Source: Nilaparvata lugens (lineage: Eukaryota > Arthropoda > Insecta > Hemiptera > Delphacidae). From it: a stretch of DNA of 64,000 bases. Under the pieces are notes generated by a model. That model was given only the letters and a program-made list of their open reading frames with translations, did no database searches and was not told where the DNA came from. The stretch's first letter is position 1; each line of letters starts with the position of its first letter. A program made the position numbers and the translations under genes. Shown here one piece after another: positions 11,068 to 20,261 of the stretch. The stretch is from positions 96,416,943 to 96,480,942 of the forward strand of contig NC_052518.1 of NCBI RefSeq assembly GCF_014356525.2. The letters run 5' to 3'.

Positions 11068-11388
11068 ATGGTTGATTGTTATAGCTTTTCAAAGTTCAAG
11101 AAACTATCTCGTCTCTTGATGACAATTTCATTCAATGAATTTGATCTAATTGCAAAGAATATTAAATTTTCAACGGGTGATGAGGTGAGTGATCTTGCAT
11201 TAACAAAAACAGAAAATCTTCACTTTCCAATTCTATCTGAAATTTTTGAATTATTGGATGCATTAGAAACCGGTCATTTCCATTATGGTTGTTCAAATAA
11301 TGATGAATCATTAGCTATTGTTAATAATTCTAATGATCTCTGGAAATGCTTATATGACATTGCCAATAAAAGATGTAAAAGATCATAG
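11068..11388 (+). CDS. Unknown protein, 106 aa
   Basis: Starts MVDCYSFSKFKKL and ends in a basic KRCKRS. It is predicted mostly helical, with no membrane segment and no recognisable motif. The reading frame is clean, and its stop overlaps by 6 bp the stop of the minus-strand membrane-protein gene, a compact layout typical of viruses. Function unknown. Confidence 0.5.
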   Translation: MVDCYSFSKFKKLSRLLMTISFNEFDLIAKNIKFSTGDEVSDLALTKTENLHFPILSEIFELLDALETGHFHYGCSNNDESLAIVNNSNDLWKCLYDIANKRCKRS

Positions 11389-11871
11389 TTCGCTCTCTAG
11401 AGAGTTAGAGACTTGTAATGTAAGTTGGTATGTTTTAATCAATAGGGAATACAATTTTCTATCATCATGATGTGTCTTATTAACACACTTGTTAAGTATG
11501 TTGTAAGTTTTGTAGAAATTGCAAAGAATTGAACGTTCATCAATCATAAATCTATACCAATGTCTTAGACTAACATCGAGAGAAGCATCTGATGAATTGA
11601 CACATGATTTGATATAAGATAATGTATGATTTCTTACTAGCAGTGATTCCTGCATCAATTGAGGTGTTTCCAAATCCCTAATCTTATTTCGTACATTTTG
11701 TATAGATTCCAATATTCTCTTACTATCATTTTGCATTGAATCATATTTTTTCAAAGCAATATGAAAAAGTAATAGCATATTCACACAACATATTATAGAG
11801 AGAAGAACAAATAAAACTCTCCATACGATTATCTTCATTGCACAACTTCTCCATTCAAGTGTTGTAAGCAT
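11383..11871 (-). CDS. Single-pass membrane protein, 162 aa
   Basis: After a short N-terminal tail, residues about 12-37 (MKIIVWRVLFVLLSIICCV and on) form one strong hydrophobic helix. A ~120-residue helical domain with four NxS/T sites (NHT, NSS, NKT and one near the N-end of the ectodomain) and several cysteines follows. The positive charge before the helix favours a type II or signal-anchor topology. No family is recognised. In virus-like elements such proteins can be virion membrane or cell-surface factors, but this is inference. It is convergent with, and overlaps by 6 bp, the gene ending at 11388. Confidence 0.55.
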   Translation of the reverse strand: MLTTLEWRSCAMKIIVWRVLFVLLSIICCVNMLLLFHIALKKYDSMQNDSKRILESIQNVRNKIRDLETPQLMQESLLVRNHTLSYIKSCVNSSDASLDVSLRHWYRFMIDERSILCNFYKTYNILNKCVNKTHHDDRKLYSLLIKTYQLTLQVSNSLESEL

Positions 11872-11990
11872 ACTGATAAAAATAGATTGCTATATCTATA
11901 GTGAGTGTATAGCACAAACAGATGGAGGAGAATCTCGCAACAAGGTCAAGACTGGCATGTGGTGCATGCGCATGCGCGCGCAGCAGCAAC

Positions 11991-12000
11991 TATAAAATAG
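11991..12000 (+). promoter_or_regulatory. TATA-like element upstream of hairpin
   Basis: TATAAAATAG directly precedes the inverted repeat at 12003-12095. No plus-strand protein gene of note follows, so if used it would drive a short or non-coding RNA. An alternating purine-pyrimidine tract (TGCATGCGCATGCGCGCG) lies just upstream. Confidence 0.35.
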
Positions 12001-12002
12001 CT

Positions 12003-12095
12003 TCTCTTGTAACTGAACACTCAATGACTATACAAGAGCATTACTATTCTTGCATGAACTATTCTACAGTCATCGAGTGTTCAGTTACAAGAGGA
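12003..12095. other. Hairpin: 19+6 bp stem, 38-nt loop
   Basis: CTCTTGTAACTGAACACTC at 12004-12022 is exactly complementary to 12075-12093. After one mismatch, ATGACT at 12024-12029 pairs with 12068-12073. Size and shape are compatible with a microRNA precursor, but no expression evidence exists, and a TATA box only ~10 bp upstream would place a start inside the left arm. Confidence 0.6.
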
Positions 12096-12221
12096 TCTAT
12101 TCTTGCATGAACAGTGTACTATTCTACATCTTCTTTGACAGGTGAGAATTAAGAACAATTTTTTAAAAACAATACTACAATTTATTATCAAACACTACAA
12201 TATTTTCATTATATACTACTT

Positions 12222-12312
12222 GTGAAGCATATAACCGCTACATGCTATGAGAATAAGATTGTTAAATTTTAACAATCTTAATGTCGCTCCATGTAGCGGT
12301 TATATGCTTCAC
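12222..12312. other. Two-level hairpin at the end of the spliced gene
   Basis: A 23-bp perfect outer stem (12222-12244 with 12290-12312), a 9x9 internal loop and a perfect 27-nt inner palindrome (12254-12280). The right arm encodes the last codons of the minus-strand gene ending at 12262, so its mRNA would carry the structure at its 3' end. It may serve termination, mRNA 3'-end stability or small-RNA processing. Confidence 0.65.
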
Positions 12313-14233
12313 TACTATTCCTAAATTTTTACAGTTAGAATTAAATTTAACAACTTTACAAGGTGAAATTATTGAAGAAAATCTCTGAGGCAGGTATACC
12401 TCAGAGATTTTCTTCGTAGAAGCGATATTAATTTTCAAAATAATTCGTCTGCCATGATGGTTCGTTTCCTCCCGCACTGAGATTATAGCATGTGGAACAT
12501 CCTCCGCCAGCTCGCGGAGAGGTACCCACGGTTCTGGTGATGGTTTATTGATGAGTGTGATGAAGTCCTCATCATCATCATCATCATCCCGCGCGGCTGC
12601 CTCCTCCAGTAGCGGAGCCATGGAGGTGTTCTCAAACATACGTTTCTGTTAAATGAAAATCTATGATTAGTAACTTTATTATAATTTGTTTCAGATTATC
12701 AACTACTTGTGATCAACAGATTATTGTCATAATCTCAACTTGATATCATCGGATTGACAAGACATTCTCTACACAAAGTGAGTAATATCAGTTATTGAAA
12801 TAATATTTCTTGCAGAATCCAATAGTGAATCAAATTAATAAGCAAACTCTTTCATTGCAACAAATAACTATCAACTGAATCAGTAATTTTCTTAACACAT
12901 CACTTCAATATTATAGCAAATAATATGTAAGCATCATAATAATGAAATCAAAATATTCATCTTATTCAATTTTTGACTGAACTACTAGTAAGGTTGATCA
13001 GTTCAATTTCAAAAAGTATTCATTATACACATCTTAACTGAACTCTAATCATTCAATATCACAATATAACTATCAACTAAATCAGTAATTTTCTTAACAC
13101 ATCACTTCAATATTATAGCAAATAATATGTAAGCATCATAATAATGAAATCAAAATATTCATCTTATTCAATTTTTTGACTGAACTACTAGTAAGGTTGA
13201 TCAGTTCAATTTCAAAAAGTGATCATTATACACATCTTAACTGAACACTAATCATTTAATATCACAATATAACTATCAACTAAATCAGTAATTTTCTTAA
13301 CACATCACTTCAATATTATAGCAAATAATATGTAAGCATCATAATAATGAAATCAAAATATTCATCTTATTCAATTTTTGACTGAACTACTAGTAAGCTT
13401 GATCAGTTCAAAAATAAAATTATACACATCTTAACTGAACTCTAATCATTTAATATCACATTGTGCATTGTACAAAGACATCTATTGGAAATTAGTTTTT
13501 CTCACTTATTAGATAGTAGCATGCATTCAACCTAATCACTTCAAATAATTATATTTCTTGATTTCATAAAACAATTTATGCTCAATTCAAATGAATATAT
13601 CAATGTAATCATCATATTCATGTAGTCGAATATACATCTCAACTGAACTCTAAAGTTGAATTAAGTTCCTATATTCGTTATCAAGAAATTGTCTTTCAAA
13701 TCAGATTCATCAATAACTCCAATGTGAGTACATGTAATGTGAACATTGGAAATTAGTTTTTCTCAGTAAGAAATTTATCAGATACTAGCAAGCTTTTGGA
13801 TGACAACATATAAAGATTTAAAATTATCTGTTCACATTACATGTTAATAATATTTGAAATAACTAACCTTTGAGGGTACGAAGTTGGTTTCTTCCTCTTC
13901 CTCCAGAAATTGCAGTTTTCTCTTCCCCTGCTGCCTGTTGGTGGTAATTGTTGTTAGCGGCACTCGCTTCGGTGCCCATCCTAGATGAGATGGTGGTGGT
14001 GTGTCTGGTATAATGAGCTCATCGCTGCTCATCCCTCTCTCCACGAAGACTCCACGTCTCTTCAGGGGCGACTCCTCGGGGTCGGATGCGACAGCGACAG
14101 CAGCAGGGGGAGCAGCACTGGTAGAAGGAATCTTCTTCTTCCGCGCAGCTTGCGCTGCCCAGTAAGATGGGAATGATGGTTCTTGTTGAGGAGGTGTATC
14201 CGGAAGGATGTACTGCTCACGTGTGGACTCCAT
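12262..14233 (-). CDS. Two-exon unknown protein with PDTPP repeats and OB-like C-terminal domain
   Basis: Exon 1 is 13868-14233 (donor GTTAGT) and exon 2 is 12262-12645 (acceptor AACAG). Both are phase 0 and give 249 residues. Exon 1 encodes a disordered region with two copies of a short motif (YILPDTPPQ, LIIPDTPPPS), Ala-rich and basic stretches, and an acidic end. Exon 2 has an acidic run (seven Asp/Glu) and then about 90 residues (VPHAIISVREE, RRIILKINIAS, VYLPQRFSSII) of a beta-rich pattern found in small proteins of similar insect elements; an OB-fold, nucleic-acid-binding role is a guess. The 1.2-kb intron contains a triplicated 202-bp repeat. A TATATAAG lies 73 bp upstream of the ATG. 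Confidence 0.65.
12374..12415. other. Perfect 17-bp hairpin inside coding sequence
   Basis: GAAGAAAATCTCTGAGG at 12374-12390 is exactly complementary to 12399-12415 across an 8-nt loop. It lies wholly within exon 2 of the minus-strand gene, across the KKISEVYLPQRFSS codons. Confidence 0.7.
12865..13470. repeat. 202-bp tandem repeat, three copies, in intron
   Basis: Units begin at about 12866, 13067 and 13270, with shared blocks AACTATCAACTAAATCAGTA, AAATAATATGTAAGCATC and TGACTGAACTACTAGTAAG. Copies are nearly identical, with a short deletion in the third. The array makes up about half of the intron of the two-exon gene. Confidence 0.85.
13730..13844. other. 15-bp inverted repeat in intron
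   Basis: ACATGTAATGTGAAC at 13730-13744 is exactly complementary to 13830-13844. It lies just inside the intron donor (minus strand) and could hold the donor region in a stem. Confidence 0.5.
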
Positions 14234-14305
14234 GATGATGATAGCGAGGATATGTGTGAAACGTGACTAGTGGTCGAATGAAGCTGGCAAATCCAATGAC
14301 CGCCG

Positions 14306-14313
14306 CTTATATA
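14306..14313 (-). promoter_or_regulatory. TATA box TATATAAG
   Basis: The minus strand reads TATATAAG 73 bp upstream of the ATG at 14233, matching the octamer before the gene at 9545. The predicted start of transcription is near 14280. Confidence 0.5.
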
Positions 14314-14446
14314 CTCATTCGTTTCTCTCTCTCTCTGTTTTAGGATGAGTGAGAGATAGTGCATTTTCCCGCTTGTCACATCCTTGACATACAAATGCAT
14401 TCTTACACGTACAGCAAGTTGCATTCAGAGAAAAAATATCAAATTC

Positions 14447-14701
14447 TCACAATGCACTCGAATTCTCACTTCCACATATCTCGAATAACAATATTTCGAA
14501 TGTAATCTCCTCATTAATTTTCATAATTAACATCACATGTTGACTTGCTAAATTTCTTCTCAATATTATTGTGATTTTCATTATGTTCGTTGATTTCACA
14601 GAGTTCGAGAGTGCATAATCACTCCATTCTTCGAGGAGGAAAGACGTATGAAGAACTAGTGTAAGCAGAGAGAGAGAGAGACAGTACAGCACATCATTCA
14701 T
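14447..14701 (-). CDS. Doubtful small reading frame with hydrophobic N-terminus, 84 aa
   Basis: Starts MNDVLYCLSLSLLTLVLHTS, partly encoded by a (CT)n run, then a less hydrophobic tail. It could be a signal or anchor sequence, but length and composition are compatible with chance. Listed because it fills the gap between two minus-strand genes. Confidence 0.25.
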   Translation of the reverse strand: MNDVLYCLSLSLLTLVLHTSFLLEEWSDYALSNSVKSTNIMKITIILRRNLASQHVMLIMKINEEITFEILLFEICGSENSSAL

Positions 14702-14810
14702 TGCATGTAAGTATGATACAATTCTTTATTTTTCTAATCATGATTTTTCAGAAGTTACTTCTTTCCTGATACTACTACTACAATGCACTTAGGAATCACT
14801 AATATCTCGA

Positions 14811-15404
14811 TTACAACAGAGTGCATATTGTACAATATCCAGCTTGTTTTCCCACAGCATCTTCTTTTTCATCATTTGTCGTTTCTTTTCCATTATAGCT
14901 CATCTTTTTATATATACAAAATGGAACATGTATCACTTTTTCATAAGGATTTTCAATAATATATTTGCAATATACACATTGCAGATATGATTTCTCATGC
15001 AAAAAGTATCCATTTATTGCAAAATAGTCTGCTCTATTAATAAATACCGAGAGCTTGAATGGTTCTGGACGATGGAAAGTTAAAACTCGTTCTTCATATT
15101 GCCGTAGAATATTATTATCGAAATTCTCCTCTTCACATGAAATATTATCTTCTTTGCGCCATCCACAATTTGGACTACATCGTTCATGTTCCTTACTAGG
15201 ATCGTCTGTTGGCAACCAATTTTCTAAATATACTGAACAAAACACGCATTGAACAACGTCAGGTGCTCGCACAAATTTAAAACCCTGTTTAGCCATATTT
15301 TGAGGTGACAACAGACTCGATTCTAATTTCCAACGATTATCAAATGTTAATAACCTCAATCGTTCGTGCATGAAAATCTGATCCTGTGATAGCATTTTTT
15401 GCAC
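14811..15404 (-). CDS. BIR-domain protein (inhibitor-of-apoptosis-like)
   Basis: 197 residues. BIR 1 at about residues 17-80 is complete: RLLTFDNRW, GFKFVRAPDVVQCVFC, then His and Cys with the canonical spacing C-x2-C-x16-H-x6-C (ending EHERCSPNC). A second, shortened BIR follows at about 105-165 (RVLTFHR, YLQCVYC, HVPFC), with only x12 before the His. The C-terminus ends GYCTICTLL, which looks like the first CxxC of a RING finger cut off by the stop, so ubiquitin-ligase activity is unlikely. BIR proteins of this type bind caspases or IAP antagonists; here that is inferred. It is divergent from the polymerase gene, with a TATA box at 15456-15464. Confidence 0.8.
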   Translation of the reverse strand: MQKMLSQDQIFMHERLRLLTFDNRWKLESSLLSPQNMAKQGFKFVRAPDVVQCVFCSVYLENWLPTDDPSKEHERCSPNCGWRKEDNISCEEENFDNNILRQYEERVLTFHRPEPFKLSVFINRADYFAINGYFLHEKSYLQCVYCKYIIENPYEKVIHVPFCIYKKMSYNGKETTNDEKEDAVGKQAGYCTICTLL

Positions 15405-15455
15405 TGTACTTGCAGCTTGTTAAATCACAACTGATTTTTAGATTAATGTTTACTT

Positions 15456-15464
15456 GTTTTTATA
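15456..15464 (-). promoter_or_regulatory. TATA box of the BIR gene
   Basis: The minus strand reads TATAAAAAC about 52 bp upstream of the ATG at 15404, in the short intergenic space shared with the polymerase gene. Confidence 0.4.
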
Positions 15465-15526
15465 TCTAATTCTGTGCCATAGTAATATATTCTTTGTTTG
15501 TTTTCAGTAACCCGCTAGTAGCAGAG

Positions 15527-18500
15527 ATGGAGCATAGCAGAGAACACAGAGTTGGAGGCGTGAGTTCGCGAGCAATTCGCCATCGCATTTCCTTCGAAAA
15601 CGTAGCACCTGACATTGAAAATGTGCTTCAAAACTCGAAAGCTCGTGTTTTCGAGATAATAAGAGAACACGCTGCACGTTTCGAAGGAAATGTTAAATGG
15701 TTTTTAGTATTAAATGTATTATTGTATAAGATGGTAGTTTTAGAATCAGAGGAATCCGAAGCTGTTTCATCCATTGTGAATCTTCATAGCTACTCGGCCA
15801 TAGGCATGAATGTCTTGGAGAGTTATGACGAATTGAATGAACAATTTATGTTAGCAGTTAGGAAAATTTTAAGTTCATTCGATAACTTTGTTCGATTTGG
15901 GAGTGGGTGGGTGTTGAAGAAGATCGACTCGCTTGATGTAAATGTGATTAGATATAATCCAATATACACAAGCAGTTATATTCAAACACCCCAGTTCATC
16001 AACAATAAGAAATGTGTTATCAATATCAAAAATCTTTCTGATAAAAAGTGTTTTCTGTGGAGTGTTCTAGCCTATTTTCACCAGAAACCGAATAACAGAC
16101 ATTAACGGTGAAGTATTTGAGCAAATTTGCTCACAGGCTGAACACTCGCGGAGTTAATTTCCCAACCACCGATCGCGACATAAAGAAATTTGAAATTCTC
16201 AATACAGACATTGCAATTCATGTTATCGCGTATGACAACAAAAAGTTTTTCCCCTATCGAACAAGCATATTCTGTACGCGTAAATACCAAATTAATCTTT
16301 AATGTTGAAAGGCGATGCAGGAAAAACTCATTTTTGTTTAATTAACACCGCGAATGGGAAAAACGGATTGTCGCGTCTTCTTTCTCACCTTTCGAAAAAT
16401 AATCGTCAAATAGCTGTTTGTAATTTCTGTTTTCACAGATTTACATCAGACAAAAGAGTAAACCGGGATGGGAAAGCAAATTTGATGAGACATCTAGAGC
16501 TTTGTTCAAAGTTCCAGTCTCAGAGAACTTCATACCCAAAACGTGGTGAGACAATCAAATTTAAAAAACTCGGTTCGACTTTGAAGAAAAAGTATACAAT
16601 TTACGCCGATTTGGAAACATTTGTTGTGAATATGGATGGTAATGAATCTGAGGATGTACCTATTACCAGAAGTTACACCAAGAAAACGGCACGTCATATT
16701 CCATGCGGGTATTGTTTCGTTGTAATTGATGTGAATGGAGATATCGCGTACGGCCCAGTACTCTATAGATCGAGTAATATCAATGAAAAGATCATGGAGA
16801 AATTTCTCAAGGAAATAATCGAACTGGGCGATTTATTGAGTGCAGATATAAAATGTGAAATTCCGATGGAGCATTTAAGTGATCGTCAGCAACGCGAATT
16901 TCAAAACGCTGATAAGTGCGGCCTTTGCGATGAAGTTTTTACCGAAACAGACACAAAGGTACGCCATCATGCACATGAAAATGGAAAGTTTTTGTGTGCT
17001 GCTCATGTGTCGTGTAATTTAAATACTCGAACTGACGATACGATTAGCTGTTACTTCCATAATTTTAGCGGATTTGACAGTCATTTTATTCTAAAAGCTC
17101 TCGGAAAATGTAAAAAAGAAATTTCCTGTATCGCCAATACATCAGAAAGATTTTTGACATTGACAGTGGGAAAAATCAAGTTTTTAGATTCATATAAATT
17201 TATGAATGAATCTTTAGAAGTATTAGTGCGCAACTTGGTAGATAGTACAGATATGGAATCGAAGTTCAAACGTCTGTTTTCAGTATTTAATGACCCCGAT
17301 CTCGAACAAAGGCAACTCTTGTTGAAAAAAGGAGTATATCCCTATTCGTACATATCTTGCCCTGAAAAATTCGCTGAGACTTCTCTCCCTCCGATAGAAT
17401 GTTTTTATAATGATCTTAACGATACACCCCTCTCCCCCAAAGAATATGAGCATGCACAAAGAGTGTTCTCAACATTCAAGTTGAAATCTCTCGGCGAGTA
17501 TCATGATTTCTATCTGTGCCTAGACGTCATGCTATTAGTTGAGGTTTTCGAAGAAATGAGGTCAACGCTTTTTAGGTCATATGGCCTCGATGTGACTCAT
17601 TTTCTTTCGCTTGCTCATTACACTTGGAATTGTATGTTAAAGTTCACCCGGGTTGAACTCCAATTGATTAGCGATCCTGATATACATCTATTGTTTGAAT
17701 CAGGAATGCGCGGTGGTGTTTCGTTTATTGGCAAGCGTTATTGCGAAGCCAATAACAAACACATCCCTGACACATACGATCCCACAAAACCAAGTAACTA
17801 TTTGCTTTATATAGATTGTAATTCTTTGTATGCGCACTCTATGAATCAATTCTTACCTTATGGAAATTTCAAGTTCCTCTCAGAGGAAGAAATCCATGCT
17901 CTTGACTTTACAAATTTGGAGAGTGAATCAGAAACTGGTTATGTAATTGAATGTGATCTCAAGTACCCACAGGAGTTACATGATATGCATGCCAATTTCC
18001 CTCTCGCTCCACTTCATCAAATTCCTCCTAGCGAATTGTTCTCCGAGTACCAAACCAATGAGAACGGTCAAACTCTGACTAAAAAACTCATGAACACACT
18101 TTTTGATCGAGAGAGGTACATTGTTCATTACATGAATTTGAAACTGTACCTTCAACTCGGATTGCAATTAACAAAGGTACATCGCGTCATTAGCTTTTCC
18201 CAATCGCCTTGGTTGAAGAACTACATTGAGTTCAATACCTGTAATAGGCAAGCCGCGAAAAATAAATTTGAAGTCTCCTTCTTTAAACAGATGAGTAACT
18301 TAATTTATGGGAAGTCGTTACAGAATACTCGTCATCATTGTAATGTTCAAATTATCACAGACGCCAAGCGTCTAGATAAGTACATTTCAAATCCCCTATG
18401 TAAACGCTGGCAGATAATAAGTTCGGATGTGATTGCGGTTTTCTCGCGAAAGTTGGAACTAAAAATGAATAAGCCAATCTATTCAGGTTTCTGCATCCTG

Positions 18501-19075
18501 GATTTGAGTAAACTGCACATGTATGATTTTTTCTATTGTAATTGCAAAAAATCATACCATGGCAACGCATCCAGCTCTGTATGACTGATACAGATAGCTT
18601 CCTCTTATCATTGGAGACACCCGACGTCTACCAACTGATAAGAGAAAATCTAGAATTGTTTGACACTTCAAATTACCCAGCTGAGCACGAATGCTTCTCC
18701 AATGAGAGGAATAAAGTTGTAGGGAAATTTAAGGATGAGGCAGCTTCAATTCCTTTAAAATCTTTTCTGGGATTACGGGCGAAATTATATTCATATCTTG
18801 TAAATAATGAGAAGGAGGAAACTGTAAATAAGTGTGTAGCAAAAGGTGTGAAGACACATGTGAAAAATAGAAAACTTAGTTTTGACTTGTATAAGAAATG
18901 TTTGATTGAACGATGCCAACATATAGAAAAATGTAATATGTTGAGATCCTTCAATCATAACATGCATCAAATTGAATGCGCAAAGGTTTGTTTAAGCCCG
19001 TTCGATGACAAGCGCTTTATTGCAGAGAACGGAATCGATACATTACCATTCGGTCACTACAAAATAGCAAACTGA
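15527..19075 (+). pseudogene. polB: Protein-primed family B DNA polymerase, broken by three frameshifts
   Basis: The first ATG in frame is 15527; an acceptor-like TTTGTTTTCAG lies just before it. Coding similarity runs through four segments in shifting frames: 15527-16105, 16108-16302, 16302-18584 and 18542-19075. Markers in order: a CxxC zinc finger near 16420-16500; exonuclease I YADLET (~16605); an HNH-like zinc insert with CGLC...HHAH...HVSCNL (16914-17025); exonuclease II NFSGFD (~17060); exonuclease III YLCLD (~17520); polymerase motif A DCNSLY (~17815); motif B with YGK (~18310); motif C DTDS (~18585). All catalytic residues remain, so decay is recent or some shifts are sequence errors. 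The family copies its own linear element from a protein primer. Confidence 0.9.
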
Positions 19076-19159
19076 TGGCACAGATCAGTGTGTGTGTAAC
19101 GAGCTAGTGACCAACACATCAAATTCTGTTTCAAGCGTGTCTTCACACAAAGAAGAAGA

Positions 19160-19854
19160 ATGAGTAATATTAGAGCAAAATTAGCAGCAGAGCTTCACTC
19201 TGCTGCACGTGTAAATTACCCCACACGCAGATATGAGTTGAAGAATGAGAACGATTTTTATCAATCAGATCTGATTGAGATGGGTAGCTTATCTAAATTC
19301 AATAAAGGATATCGTTATATTTTAGTTGTTATTAATTGTTTTACTAAGTACGCTTATTGTATACCTTTAAAGAATAAGACTGCACAAAGTGTTTATAATG
19401 CACTCGAACCCATTATTTGTAAGAATAAACATATGCGTTTTTTCCAGACAGATGGAGGGAAGGAGTATTTTAATAAGCATGTGAAAGATTTATGTAATAG
19501 ACGATTCAAATTAAAAGTGTTGAAACCAAAATATAAGCTAGGTGATATTGTGAGAATTTCTAAAAAGAAACAGATATTTGATAAAAAATATCTAATGAAT
19601 TGGTCATCCGAATATTTCCGAATTGTGAGCATACATCCCACAAGACCTATCACTTACTCATTAGAAGATCTTAGTGGTGAGATAATACAGGGTAGGTTTT
19701 ATCAAGAAGAAATTAAAAAACGCTTTTGAATGAATCTGAAAGAAATGTTTATTTGATAGAAAAAATATTGAGACGAGATAAGGATAAGTTGCTTGTGAAA
19801 TGGGTTGGATTTCCACAACCATCATTCATAAATCGAGAGAACTTATTAGAGTAA
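19160..19854 (+). pseudogene. Polinton-type integrase (rve) with internal deletion and orphan chromodomain
   Basis: The frame 19160-19729 starts with the N-terminal region typical of these integrases (ELHSAARVNYPTRR). It carries the first catalytic Asp (YQSDLIEM) and the second (FFQTDGGKEYF), then jumps at about 19510 straight to the C-terminal SH3-like part (KYKLGDIVRISKKKQIF). The segment with the third catalytic acid (Glu) is missing. After a stop at 19727-19729 the chromodomain continues in another frame (YLIEKILRRDKDK, LLVKWVGFPQPSF) to a stop at 19852-19854. Intact enzymes of this family cut and join element ends; this copy cannot. Confidence 0.85.
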
Positions 19855-19859
19855 ATAAT

Positions 19860-20040
19860 AATAATTAGAGTAAGATCACATGGTATAATTTTATCGAAAC
19901 ACATTTGTTGTAAATAATTAGAGTAAGATCATATATGATATAAATAATGTACATTATCTATCCACATTTGTTGTAAATAATTAGAGTAAGATCATATGAT
20001 GTAAATAATGTACATTATCGATCCACACCAATGATAATCA
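19860..20040. repeat. Short tandem repeat after integrase
   Basis: Three units of about 54-63 bp share TAATTAGAGTAAGATCA, a TTGTTGTAAA block and AATAATGTACATTATC. The stretch is non-coding. An AATAAA at about 20073 could serve as a polyadenylation signal. Confidence 0.6.
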
Positions 20041-20151
20041 TTGTAATATTCTTTACATTGTGTGTTTTTTAAATAAAAACAACTTGAATTGAATGTTCGC
20101 TCTTTCATTTCTCATTTTTGTCATAGAGAAGTGCTAGTAGCATGTGGCACA

Positions 20152-20192
20152 AGGTGACTAGATGTTGAATGGGTGAGTACATCTAGTCACCT
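20152..20192. other. Perfect 14-bp hairpin before the ATPase gene
   Basis: AGGTGACTAGATGT at 20152-20165 is exactly complementary to 20179-20192 with a 13-nt loop. It lies 70 bp before the ATPase ATG. Confidence 0.6.
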
Positions 20193-20261
20193 AGAAACGC
20201 TTCATTACCGAGTGAACCAGACACATGAAACAGTTCTGTTTGTATATCTCACTTTCTCAAC

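Noticed and set aside
11922..12110. Plus-strand 62-codon frame over the first hairpin
   Set aside because: It spans the TATA-like site and the inverted repeat; composition looks random.
14062..14424. Minus-strand frame of 120 codons
   Set aside because: Overlaps exon 1 of the spliced gene in another frame; crosses its TATA box; no family pattern.
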